Shown in pieces: positions 39,951 through 50,936 of a stretch of 64,000 nucleotides of DNA. The translations under genes were made by a program, and so were the position numbers. The DNA is taken from the NCBI RefSeq assembly GCF_001522545.3, contig NC_031769.1, forward strand, positions 11,891,888 through 11,955,887, given 5' to 3'. Origin of the DNA: Parus major. Its lineage: Eukaryota; Chordata; Aves; Passeriformes; Paridae. The notes under the pieces were generated by a model. That model saw only the letters and a list, made by a program, of their open reading frames with translations, was not told where the DNA came from and searched no databases. Every line of letters begins with the position of its first letter. Position 1 is the first letter of the stretch.

Positions 39951-40960
39951 CCAGGAACTAGCGCTGTCTATTGAGCACAGCCTTGAAAACTTATCATTCT
40001 CGTCTGAATGGCAACTCAAGTGGAATCACATTTTTGTTATTGAACTTTCAAAGAAAGCTTCCTGCCTGAATTGCAGTCAGGATGGAAAATTATTATGTCT
40101 AAGTCAACTCTCTTGTGGCCCTATAAACAGTCTTCCTGAGACCTTTTGGACTCTCCTGGACTGCAGGGGACTGAAACCATCAACCTTCCTCTGAGTGGGG
40201 CCTCTCATAAGGAGAAAACTCTCCAGTTTGCTATACCTGGACAATCTCCAGTGAACAATAGCGACACAGCCTGGGCTGATTCCCAACTCCTCATGGTGAA
40301 GTCCCTCCCCCTCTGAGAAGATGTAAAGGCATCTGACATGAGCACTTCACTGAGCTTGAGGGGAATTTTTCACAGGTATGTATTTTGTACAGACCTCCTT
40401 AGGTCTGTGTGCATGCAAGTGTGTCCAGGTTAGTAAAGGTACTAGGAACTTTGCTCTCCTAGATCCTTAATTACTTTAGATTTGTAAGTTAGGCCTGTAA
40501 GTGGGCTACTGTTGTGCTATAGTAAATCCTAGAGAATCTTTTGTTAAATTGTTTCCCTTAAGCTATCCCTTAAGTGATGTTAGACATTTAGGCCTAAACT
40601 GTTGGTGAAGTCCAGGGCTCAGTCTGGCAAGTCAGAGCCTTGCAACTAAATGGGAGAGTCTCCCTTATTCCTTTTTATCCTTATCCGTTCCTACCCTTAC
40701 CCTTATCCTTACCCTTGCCCTTTCCCTTTCCTTTAACCTTACTCTTACCCTTACCCTTACCCTTTCCCTTGCCCTTACCTTTACCCTTAACCTTATCCTT
40801 ACCCTCCCCTCACTCCCTGTAGATAGTTTTTGTGTTGATTTGGTTTTAGATTGATTGATTTTAGATTTTAGTTTGGTTTTTCTGTGTGTGTTTTAACCAT
40901 CAAGTAAAAAGTAGAATGAACCTTGCCAATGAACCTCGTCAGGCTTTCACTTTTATATGA
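39951..40960 (+). mobile_element. Possible solitary LTR of an endogenous retrovirus
   Basis: Several local features look like an LTR. There is a TATA-like CCCTATAAACAG at about 40119-40130, then a short GC-richer block, a GGTATGTA-type donor-like site near 40375, and a pyrimidine hexamer array (40660-40815). A T/G-rich block ending in CATCAAGTAAAAAGTAGAATG follows near 40898-40918. The ends are not defined: no clear TG...CA pair or target-site duplication was established, no primer-binding site follows, and no gag, pol or env reading frame is present. It could instead be unique sequence containing a satellite-like array. Confidence 0.3.
40660..40815. repeat. Degenerate CCCTTA hexamer array (telomere-like but not telomeric)
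   Basis: About 150 bases are built from six-base pyrimidine-rich units, chiefly CCCTTA with variants CCTTAT, CCCTTT, CCCTTG and ACCTTA, for example CTTACCCTTACCCTTACCCT near 40745-40764. On the opposite strand this is (TAAGGG)n, which is a permuted order and not the vertebrate telomere unit TTAGGG. It therefore should not be called an interstitial telomere. The 60-codon Pro/Leu frame over it is a repeat translation. Confidence 0.95.
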
Positions 40961-41149
40961 AACATGCTTTTCCAATACTTTTGCCAGAGCTTCTTTAAAC
41001 AGCCTAAAACACTCATTCACGACACCAGCTGTCTCAGCCTTCCTTTGCTTGTACTGCACAATGCCAGTTCTTCCCAGTATTTCCTCTCCCCAGTCATGTT
41101 TTCTCCAGCTTGTTCTGCTCTGGCTTGTCTCTGCACCTCACCTGAAGGG

Positions 41150-41225
41150 AGGTGTCCAAGCCAGTACTCGGTTTCCAGAGGCCTCTCCAGTGCCAAGCAG
41201 AGCCCAGGGATTACTGCAAGTTTCC
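41150..41225 (-). mobile_element. Probable old CR1 LINE fragment
   Basis: CAGTACTC followed by GAGGCCTCTCCAGTGCCAAG, then 'cagagcccagggattactgc', resembles the antisense CR1 ORF2 text 'cagtactccaggtgtggcctcaccagtgctgagcagaggggcaggatcac'. The match is short and diverged, and flanking sequence on either side was not clearly alignable. The two 111- and 123-codon overlapping frames at 40923-41335 that cover it are most likely incidental. Confidence 0.45.
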
Positions 41226-43485
41226 TACAGGCTGCAGGAAACCTGGGCTGGGTGCTGACATGGCTGTTCCACTTCCAGTTCCAGAATTATCTCATTCCTT
41301 TGGATATCTCTGACTGTTGCCATGCTGCAAAGTAGGCAAAATCCCTTCAGTGCTTTTGAATTTTTCCTTTTGATCTGAGTGGGTTTGGGAACAAAGTTAT
41401 CAAATCTTATGACTGATATCCTTAACGGAACTTAAATTCCAGGTCAAAATAAATTACAATAAAAACACCCCTATTCCCCCACCTCCAAAAGCTCAGAAAG
41501 TTTTGTACATACGGGAAACACCATCCAAATATTAAGGTTGAAATAAAATTAAAAGAATATCATGCTTTTAAGAACCTCAGAAGGGGAGTTGTCAGTGTAA
41601 TCCCACATGGCCTGTCCATGTATGTGTACCATTTAGAGAGTCAAGCTAAATTTATTTTTTTTTCCAAGCCTAACATAGTGAATGATCATTATTAAATATT
41701 TCTCTCAATTCCTCTGGTGCAATGTGACTCTAGATCTTGTTTAGAGTATCCTAGCTAACCTCTGAAGGAAATACAAGGTCATTATAGCACTTTCTGTGAT
41801 CTTTTGTGCCAGGAGGTGACATTCTTTACACAGGAGGTGATTTTCACTTCACACAGCACCTGAGAGTTTGATGGGGCTATTATTCATATACTACAAGCAG
41901 ACAGCCGAGGCTCAGATAAACTTCAGTGTTGTCAAGTTTATAAACTTATTTTAGATTCTCTACTGGAAACACACACTCAGGAACAACAACAATTTTTATA
42001 ACACTTTTCAAACCTAACTGACTTCATTTTCAGCAGAGAGTGCTCAGTTTTGGAAAATCTGTCCCCATATGACCCAAGATGAGCAATCAGAAAATGAGTA
42101 ATGTGCAGTAAAGGCTAGTGATGAAAAATTTGGTTTAAGTGAATTGTTTGGCTCCATCAAAAACACCACTGATGCAAAGATCTGGATTCTCACAGCATTT
42201 AGTTGTCTTAATGATTAAATCATCCTTTCTCGACACTTCTCTTCCATTTACCATACAACTTTGGACTTCTATACATAATAAGGCAAGAAGCCAATTTGCA
42301 GCGCACTCATTTCCTGCATGATCCTAATTCATTTCTCAGCCACTGTCTGCCATTGTACAGGAGGAAGCTGGTTCTTAAGAAAAAAAATCCATTGGAGGTA
42401 AATCATAAAGATAAATCTATATGGAGATATCTGGCAGTCATTGGGATCATGTAATTCCTCAATCCATGTAGGTCAGACTCATTTCATCCAGTTTTAGATA
42501 CCTAACTCGGAAGAAGTCCTTTAGGCTCTAACTTTGTCTCAGTTGTTGGGGAAAAGTCTGGCTAATCTTTCCAAAAGTCTATTCAGGGATGTCAAAATGC
42601 TTGATTCTCTCCCCACACTATTAAAACAGAGTTGATAAAACTTAGTTGTTTGGACTTAAACACATAGTACTTACATACCCATCAACTTCCAGTTGCTCTC
42701 TCCTTTTCTCTGTTTAATTGCTTCTCTCAGTCTACGTTTCTCTTGTTCAGATATCTTTATCCAGCTCTTACCCAAAGAACCTTTCATCTTTACCATTTTT
42801 CAAGAAATCTGTAAACCATCTCCACAAGACCCACCCCATTTCAATGACCTCTGAAAAGAGGAAGGACTTCAAAAGCTGTTGTCCTATTGATATCCAAATC
42901 TCAATGTGGCATTTGGTGATGAGAATATTTTTGGATCATACATTTGGATCATCTTTCTGAGACCTCTCAATGTCACAGCACCAGTTTTTTCCAGCTGTTC
43001 ATTCTCCATCTAGATGGCAAAAATCCTGTGCCTTGCAAAAATTCTGTGCATTTTTTAAAATTATTTTTTACATGGCAATTAAAGTGGGTTTTTTTTCTCA
43101 TAATATCATTCTGTGCAACTGGTGAATATCTTTCCTTTTAATGTCTCCCCTGTCCCTTCCCAAAAAAGTACCCTTTAACAAAAAATTGACTTGGACAATC
43201 TCACTTTTTAATTCACAATGTTATTATCAGCTGAAATCAGGGACAACCAAACGTATCTGTTTTGCTATATCAGTTACAGATAATAAATGATCACTGTAAG
43301 TGAAATACATTTGCTGCAATTATGTATTCATAAGCTGCACTGGGACAGGAATAGATGCAGAATTGATATGGGATTGGTCCTGAAGGAGAGTGGGGGTTAT
43401 AAGGCATTTCCTGGGGTTATGACCTGTGCCATGGGAATGCACAAGCCCTGTGGCTAATGAGGGCTGGGGGAGCTGCATGAGCACA
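41226..43485. other. Unique non-coding sequence
   Basis: No gene or recognisable transposon is visible. Small T-runs occur near 41650-41662 and 43088-43096. Open frames are under 85 codons. Confidence 0.6.
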
Positions 43486-43546
43486 GCCCCCTCTTCCCCT
43501 CCGCTCCTCAGCCTCTGTCTCTGGGGAGAGGGGAGGAAGAGGGGAG
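43486..43546. repeat. C-rich/G-rich imperfect inverted repeat with G-quadruplex potential
   Basis: A C-rich arm (43487-43507, CCCCCTCTTCCCCTCC with flanks) is followed about 15 bases later by a G-rich arm (43523-43546) with three GGGG runs and a GG. The arms can pair imperfectly as a hairpin, or the G-rich arm may form a quadruplex together with the nearby GGGCTGGGGG (43461-43470). It stands out as an island in AT-rich surroundings. Confidence 0.6.
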
Positions 43547-46380
43547 AAGTACCCAAACAAACAAAGGAAATTTTAACCCCAGCAGACTGTACTATTTAAG
43601 GTTTTATAAAGCAATTTGAAGCACAAACAAGGAAGTTCCAAAGCAAACAAATGCTGTTATTGTATTGAAAAGGTTGCTAAGCCAGCTGATGTGGCTCTGC
43701 TGATGATCTGAAGCCGCCTCGGGAAGCTGGACTAAGGAACCATGTTTGGTGGGAAGGGTATGATAGCAAGAAAGGAAATTGTGCATACAAATGAACACAA
43801 ATTCTGTGTGTTCTGTTAAAGTATATAAACAAATGATTAAAAAGTTGAAGTTGTTTATTTAGTGAATTTTACTAATAATATTTTGCAATAAAGAGGAAGT
43901 TACTGGAAAGCTAAAACAGCTAAAGGTGCTGTAAGTCACAGTAAAGCTGACACACAGGCACATGAAGAAATTCTACAAATTTAAAAAACTTTGCAGTATC
44001 AAAAATTCACATTTTTGAATAATTTTTAGAAATTAATCAGTGGTAAATCTTAAATCCTGTGATTTTTACAGGCCAATGAAAACAGGTAGAAATAAAGAAA
44101 AATTGAATTTTCCCTAAAATGCCTTCTAGATTAATTCATAATTTTGGTAAAAACATAAAAAAAATCCCACTTCAACAAATCAGACTCTTTGTCTTGTTGT
44201 CTTAATTCCAGCACTAATTCTCTGCAACTAAACCATTCAATCCCTGTAATCCATAATGCACAAAATTCTGCTGACATCTGTGCTGTTTCATTTGTGATGG
44301 TGATTGTACCGATCTGAGGTTACACCAAGACCGGAGTATTGATTTGCAAACACTGATGGTTGGGTTGAATGCCCACAAATTTTATGTAATGTCTGCGTTT
44401 CACCATAAATAATAGAAATAAACAAAATAGGCTGATAAAAACAGTGCAAATGTAAGAAGGAATAAGTAATTTGCCTGAGTTTTGGAAAAAAAGAACAAGT
44501 ATAAAAAGAAGAAAAAATCTAGAGACATACAACATATTCTAATAAATCTACAAGAAGCAAAAGTGATAAAGCCCAGCAGAAAATTCTACCCTTACTATTT
44601 AGTTTTCAACTGGAAGTTCTAAATATTTATAGATATATATACTTATATATACACAACCTGTAAAGTTTTGTGAAGAATATTTTGCTGGTTGCTATAGTAT
44701 TGAAAGAACTAGACACATTTTCCATTGAAAAAGGCTCATTAATTTCATTACAGAGGAATCCATAATAATTAAAATCATTATATTCTCTGAGAATTTTATC
44801 TATTATTTTTATTTCTGAGAATATTTTTCTAGGAATATCTGTGATTTATATTTCCCTTAAATTATGATGGAAAAGGGAAAGTGTTTGAGAAAGTTCATGT
44901 GCCTATTCATTTTTCAAAATATTTTAAAGATTGCCTCTAGACACACTCTAGGCGTAATCTTGAATATATCCATTGATTTAGGGGCTTATACTTTACAGGT
45001 GAACAAGGAGTTTTTCACCCTTACAGAATGTTTAGTGCTTCATGCACGATTTTTGCAACAAGCTGTTTAGAATGGTATTAAGAATTCTAAATATTCAGCA
45101 TTAAACTCAAGCATTTCTTGCATTTGTTAAAAAATAAATTTCTGTAGTAATCCAGAAATACATTTGTATAAATGTAGTAAATACTTTTTAAAAGACCATT
45201 CCCTCCTGGATAGAATGCTAGGATTTATTCATAAAAATTGCAAGCCTCAAAATTCACATAGCAAATTCATTGGTGATGTTGGTGAGGGCTCTTTGTATGG
45301 AGAAAAATCCTGCAGACTCCATTTTCCACTTAACTCATAGATCACAGTGATCACCCTCTAATGCAATGTTTTGAGAAACAGCCAGTCCTGCCCAGGGCTA
45401 TAGGACTAATCAATACCTAACAGTTTCTAGGGAAATTTAATATCCTAAGTCAAGCATCTTCCTGCAAAAATTCTTTGGACAGGACTTTTATTTTCACAAA
45501 GTCAATGTAAATATTTGCAGGCTGCAATTAAGAAACTCGTAGTTTTTGAGATTTGTTTTATAGCTCTAACAACTTGAACTGTTGGTTGAGTTACTGAAAG
45601 CCACTGTAACATCTCAAATCCTTCCTTTATTTATTTCAAATTGCATTTGAAACCATCTTTAGGATTTATTTCTCTGCTTTTTTCTTCGACTTTTCACAAA
45701 AATGTTCTGCTAAAGCTTAGAATTAGCACATTCCCAACACATAGTACTAAACAAAGTACCTCTCTAGAGTAAACCACCTTTGAATTTAAAGTCAGATATG
45801 TTAAGAGTTGTTTTATTGAAGTACTTTTGTGACATACATTATGAATATAAAGCCACAATATCAGCTCTGGGTAGGACTGTATATAAACCTTTTAAATTGT
45901 ATCCTCCTTAAGATGATAGAGGAAATCTGTGCATGAATTACAGCTTCAGGCTGCCCAGAGGGAATCTGTTGCCCAGAATGTGGTTAAATAGTTTTTTTAA
46001 CTAATTCAAAAGGCTCTCAAATACAACTGATTTTCGCAGCGCTCCCTGTTCTTTTTTTCTTCTATTCTAAATTATAGTTTGTGAGATTAAAGCTCAGTTT
46101 CTAAATATCTCCAGACACTTTTCTGTTGTTGTTAAAAAAAAATTAAAATTTTTTTGAGATCTGCCAAAAGTAATGTAACTCAAATTTGATGGCAATACTG
46201 ATTTATGAGCTTTCTGTATACAGACCACAGAAGTAACTTGGTAAAAACTATCTTCCACCAGTGAATTTTACTACGTTTCTATGTGTCTTCAAGGGGGAAA
46301 AAATTAGGAAGAACAGATCCTAACAGCTTTTTTCATGTTAGTGTCATTTATAAAACAAAACACTGAGTAGCAGAAACAAT
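43547..46380. other. Unique AT-rich non-coding sequence
   Basis: No gene is recognised. A small TATATA patch lies near 44630-44655. A short 'caggctgcccagag' word near 45948-45961 recalls CR1 but is too short to annotate. Confidence 0.6.
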
Positions 46381-46466
46381 CAAAAAAAACTATCACCCCC
46401 ACTACCATCAAGAAAACCCCGAACCAACCAAACAAAAAACCAAACCAAACAAACCAAACAAAAAAA
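46381..46466. repeat. A/C-rich low-complexity tract (AACCAAAC type)
   Basis: The tract is nearly all A and C on the plus strand and is made of AAACC/AACCAAAC units. The minus-strand frame through it is Phe/Trp/Val-rich and looks like a membrane protein, but it is only the repeat translated. Confidence 0.9.
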
Positions 46467-46589
46467 GCAAGGCTATTTATCTTTCTCAAGTAGCCACATT
46501 TTCCAAAAATTGGAATAACAGAACTTTAAGTTTGGTCCAAAGATTCCCCTATGATTTTGTAACTGTATTAATAATTGTATTCTAGTTTT

Positions 46590-46800
46590 CACAGAATCAC
46601 AGAACCATAGAATCACTGAAGATACTGAGTTGTGAGGGACCCACAAGGATCATCAAGCCCATCTCCATCCCCAAGAGTCACACCAGGTGCCTGAGAACAT
46701 TGATCAAATATTCTTGATTCTCCAGGCTGGAGCAGTGACCACTTCCCTGGGGAGCCTGTTCCAGTACCCAGTTTTGAAATCTTTTGTATTTTTAATGAAA
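46590..46800 (-). mobile_element. CR1 LINE 3'-end copy, 5'-truncated
   Basis: It begins with CACAGAATCACAGAACCATAG (46590-46610 approx.), the reverse complement of the CR1 3'-terminal octamer repeats. The antisense CR1 text then follows in order: 'gggacccacaaggatcatcaagccca', 'aagagtcacaccaggtgcctgagaacattg', and 'gtgaccacttccctggggagcctgttccagtaccca'. The element is thus in minus orientation with its true 3' end at the left. It fades out after about 46775-46800, the usual 5' truncation of CR1. This copy is the strongest single indication that the DNA is avian or at least sauropsid. Confidence 0.93.
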
Positions 46801-49800
46801 AGCTTGAGTTCAGACACAACATATATTTATGGTAAATATAGTCTATATACTTACACATTTTTAGAAAAGCTCTTGGCCTTCACTTGAAAATGAATGGTTA
46901 TGAAAGCAGATAATGTGAGCAAAATGCCAATTCTTTCCATTTCTTTCCTGGTTGGTAGTGAATGGCAAACTTTTTTTGGAGTGAATTAGTAGCATGATGC
47001 CAATAGATTGGAATGCACAGCCTGTTAATCATCCTTTGCATGTCTCAAGCATTATCTGTAAAGCTATTGTTGAGAGTGAAAAGTTATTACTCATTTACCT
47101 TTAAGTCTTCACAGCTATAGTAAATGTAAAGTATCAGTTACTTCATTTCTAGCGGAATTATTTTGTGCTTCCTACAATTTCTTCAAAATTAATAAAGTTA
47201 TAAAGAAGTTTGTATAATAATTAATTGCATATTTTATTTCAGAATGTCCTACTAAATTCTGCCTTTCATAAACTGCAAATTAAAGAACTGGAACTGTAGA
47301 GAATTAAAGAGCCAACAGTATTTCTGACTCTGTACCAAGAGTTCTCTTCATTCTGTGGGAGTGATTCAGTGACTGACAACCAACAAATCTCTATTGTTTG
47401 TTGATAAATAATATAGATATTAAACATTTTGGATATGAGTTCCCTTTTCAAGGGTCAAAACAACTAAAGCAGGATGAATAGCCTTATCAACAATAATAAG
47501 ATGCCAGATTCACAGGTCACTTACTGAGATAGAAGTCTAACTGGCAGTAAAAATAAAAGTTATAATAGATCAGTGCCTCTTTCTTGGCTAATTTTTACTG
47601 CAATTTTTGCCAAAATATTATTAACATCATTAACATTGATGGCATAGTTACCTAGGAAAATATTGGATCAGCTGTCCTCAGTACAAGATATTCCTCTCAT
47701 TAAACTCAAGTTAAGCTGAAGTCTTGCTTTCTTCATTTAATTGTAGAACCTAAATGATGAAGTGAAATTCATAATACAGATAAATAAAAGTCAGTCCTGT
47801 AGACCTCAGCTTGTCTCATTGACATTTTTCTACTGTGGGATTCATTTTCAGTCTAATATGTACTGCCACCAGCTCTACACCACTATTGCTGATTAAAATG
47901 ACAATTGCAGCATGTCTGTCTCTTCAATTCACTGAGCTTTGGAGTGGAAAATAACATCCAAATACTGAAGAAAGTCTTGTCAGGAATTTTCATTTGGCTT
48001 CAATGTAGCTGTTTCTTTCACTTATCCCTAGTGAAAATATTAATAAAAACAAAGTTAATTTAAAAGGAGAAAAAACAAAAGGCTAATAATAATGATAATT
48101 TTCAGCTGAAAATTAAGATTTTTTTGGTCTAAATTTAGTTTAAAAGAGTTGTGCACTGTAAATGCCATGACTATATTCTCCTGTCAAATGACATATCCCA
48201 AAATGTATCACATCATCTTCCCTCAGCTGAGACAGTATTGTTAATGCACTCTTCCATAGTGTATAATTCAGAAAAGGGAATGAAATCTGGTACAATTGCT
48301 GTTCCATAAATACTATGGACACTTCAGAAATCCTTAATTTTTAATAAAAAATAACCTATACTTCCAGCACTTGCCATCCTCATTAATTAAAACAAAGAAA
48401 AGGCATTTCCAAATAAATAAAATATTCTGTAGTCATTATTCCCTGAAAAGAAACCATTTTCCACAGAAGTTTTGTTAGCACGTGCAGATGTACCATTCTG
48501 TTCTTATGTCTTTCAGTGATATTAAATATAACAGATATAAATGGCCATTTTTACTATTTACAAGCTGAATTTCCATCATAAATATTCCTGTATAAGTGTA
48601 CTCTCTATTTTCCACTTTAAATGTGTTATTTTCTTGAAAAATATAAGTAAAGGTAGTGGAAATATTAACACAACTTCCAATGGCAGAAATCATAAACAAT
48701 CCAGGCTATTATGGAAGTGACCTATTGATTAACCAGCCATAAAGTTAAATCATACTTCTACACCACTTAACAATAACAAAAACACCATCAGAATTAAGGA
48801 TTGTCTCAACTGATGGTGAATTGACATGAAAGACATGAAGATTGCATTTTTCAATACAGCAATTTCTTTGCAACACATAATCACCCACTCTGTAGCAGAT
48901 CAGAAAAAGAAATAATTTAGTTAATGTGCAGAAAGGACAGGAGTGTTAGGATCAGAGAATTGTAATTTTGCCATCTATGCTTGTTGTTCGTTCAATACCC
49001 ACTTTATAGGAGGATTCCCCTGGTATTTCATGCTCATCATGCAATTACTGCACCTGGCAAATGGATATGAAAAAGAGAATTTCATGCCCATTGTGATTAT
49101 GTTTTGTAGTTTGAAGCAGGATGCACAGTGGGACTCAGTGACTCAGAGGAAAGTTGAGAAGCTGCTATTTCTTCCAAAGGCAATAGAAAAGAACCAGATG
49201 AAAAAGTCAGAGAGGCAGAAGATAGGAGAAGCTCACATATTTTTAACAGACTCCTAGGATTACTATAATGCTGAGATAATAGATGGAAGCTTTTGGGAAT
49301 ATGCTGCAATCACAAGACCTGCTCATTAAACTCCATTAAACCTTTTGTATTTTTTTTTTTTGTCTATCAATAATGCAAATTAAAATTGCTTTTCAAGTAG
49401 GATTGCCCTGAGTGTATTATTCTGCCTACTTGTCTCCTTTAAATATACATCACCAAAAATCCTAGGCAAAAGGGTCCATAATCAGAATTGTCAATTTGCA
49501 TAAAACTACACTGCAGCTATTTAACTGCTATGGTCAGGCTCAGATAGTGAATAAAATACATAAATACTACTTTTGAAGGAATTAATCAAATATTGCAGTT
49601 ATGTTTAGTCTTGATGCATTTAATGGCATACTGTCACAATAAGATCTAATAGAAAGTATGCAATAGTTTATATTCTGGCAACTTTGAAAAATAAAAGACT
49701 ACTAAAGAACTTAAAATAAATATCTTCATTTGGGTTACAGCTGATCACAAAACATCTCCTTATAAACTGTATGCAGTTTCAGCTTACTGTACAAGACAAC

Positions 49801-50859
49801 ACTTGAATTACTGAGATTTTCCTGTGAGAACTCTAACCACAAGATACTAAAACTTTTTTGCCTCTTTCTGACCAAAGGAATCTGACTTGTCCTTTGCACG
49901 TTCACTGAAATCAGCTTGTCATTCTCAGCCCTTCAGAGGAGACTGTTGTTTCATCATTCACGCAGTTTGGACAATGAATAGGGAATTAATCCATAACCTT
50001 CCATCTGTTTTTTTGGGGGGGAGAACTCTCTAATGCTCAGACTGTGCAGAAGTGACTTCATCATTTCCATGGTAATTATCTATGCTTATGTGGAATCCAC
50101 ACAAATGTAAGTTCTGGGTTCTCTTAAGGCCTGAAAACTTTATGATAAGACATGTTTCATGGAAGGTGGTTAATTCCACCTGATAGAGAGTCCTGTTTTA
50201 GAGAATTAAAGATTAAAAATTTCAGTTAAAAAAAAAATAAAAAAGGAGAACTTGATGAATCACATAATTGTCTGAGAAGCAGAACACATTTTTATTTTGG
50301 ACAGTAATTGTAAGGCAGTTAGTGGAGAAGAGTACAAAAGCCAGACACGTCAAAGAATTCATCCTCTTTTTACAAAAGTGCCAGTGGCACAGGGCAGACC
50401 ACAGATAATGGAATAAGATCACCACCAAGGTCAGGTACAATCTTTAGGCTTCAGATCCCTGTTTTCAGGTTGGCTAAAACTAGAATAAGACCCTAGCAAG
50501 CATGGCCACATAGATAACCCTTTCCCAGTGCTGATAATAGAACATCCTTATTTCTAAGGGATCATGAAAGCTGAACAATTCCATGTGGGAATTGGGTTGG
50601 GATAACAGAGCGTGGGAAGTGAGAAGTTCCAAAGCTCCCTAGAGTATTACTTTTACACTACTTTTGTTTGTTTTTCAGAACTAACTGACTGCCTTTGGAA
50701 CACAGCAGCTGGTTTCAGGTCCAAAATTCACAGTATTTTATAAACATTCCAGCTTGGAAGACTTCATAAATATTGGGCATGATCCCCTTCTCATGACATC
50801 AACGTATCAACTTTGTTCATGCAGTCATGACTTCCCTCTGAATAACCCCGCTTTTTGTT
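46801..50859. other. Unique AT-rich non-coding sequence
   Basis: No gene is recognised. The 104-codon plus frame at 48943-49257 has no domain and overlaps an antisense frame. Near 49370-49390 an octamer ATGCAAAT followed by TAAAATTG resembles the motif content of enhancer elements. Short poly-T and poly-A runs occur at about 49349-49361 and 50226-50238. Confidence 0.6.
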
Positions 50860-50936
50860 TTATTTTTTTTGGGGGGGGGGGTTGTTTTGTTTTGTTTTTC
50901 TTTGTTTTTTTTGTGTTTTATTTTCTTTTTTCTTCA
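50860..50936. repeat. T/G-rich low-complexity tract with an 11-G run
   Basis: Poly-T leads into eleven consecutive G (50871-50881), then GTTTT/TTTTG units and T-runs. The hydrophobic N-terminal part of the 195-codon plus frame 50869-51456 is the translation of this tract. Confidence 0.93.

Noticed and set aside
40660..40815. Interstitial vertebrate telomere repeat
   Set aside because: The unit is CCCTTA (TAAGGG on the other strand), not CCCTAA/TTAGGG.
45945..45985. CR1-like word 'caggctgcccagag'
   Set aside because: Only about 14 bases match and the flanks do not continue in CR1 order.
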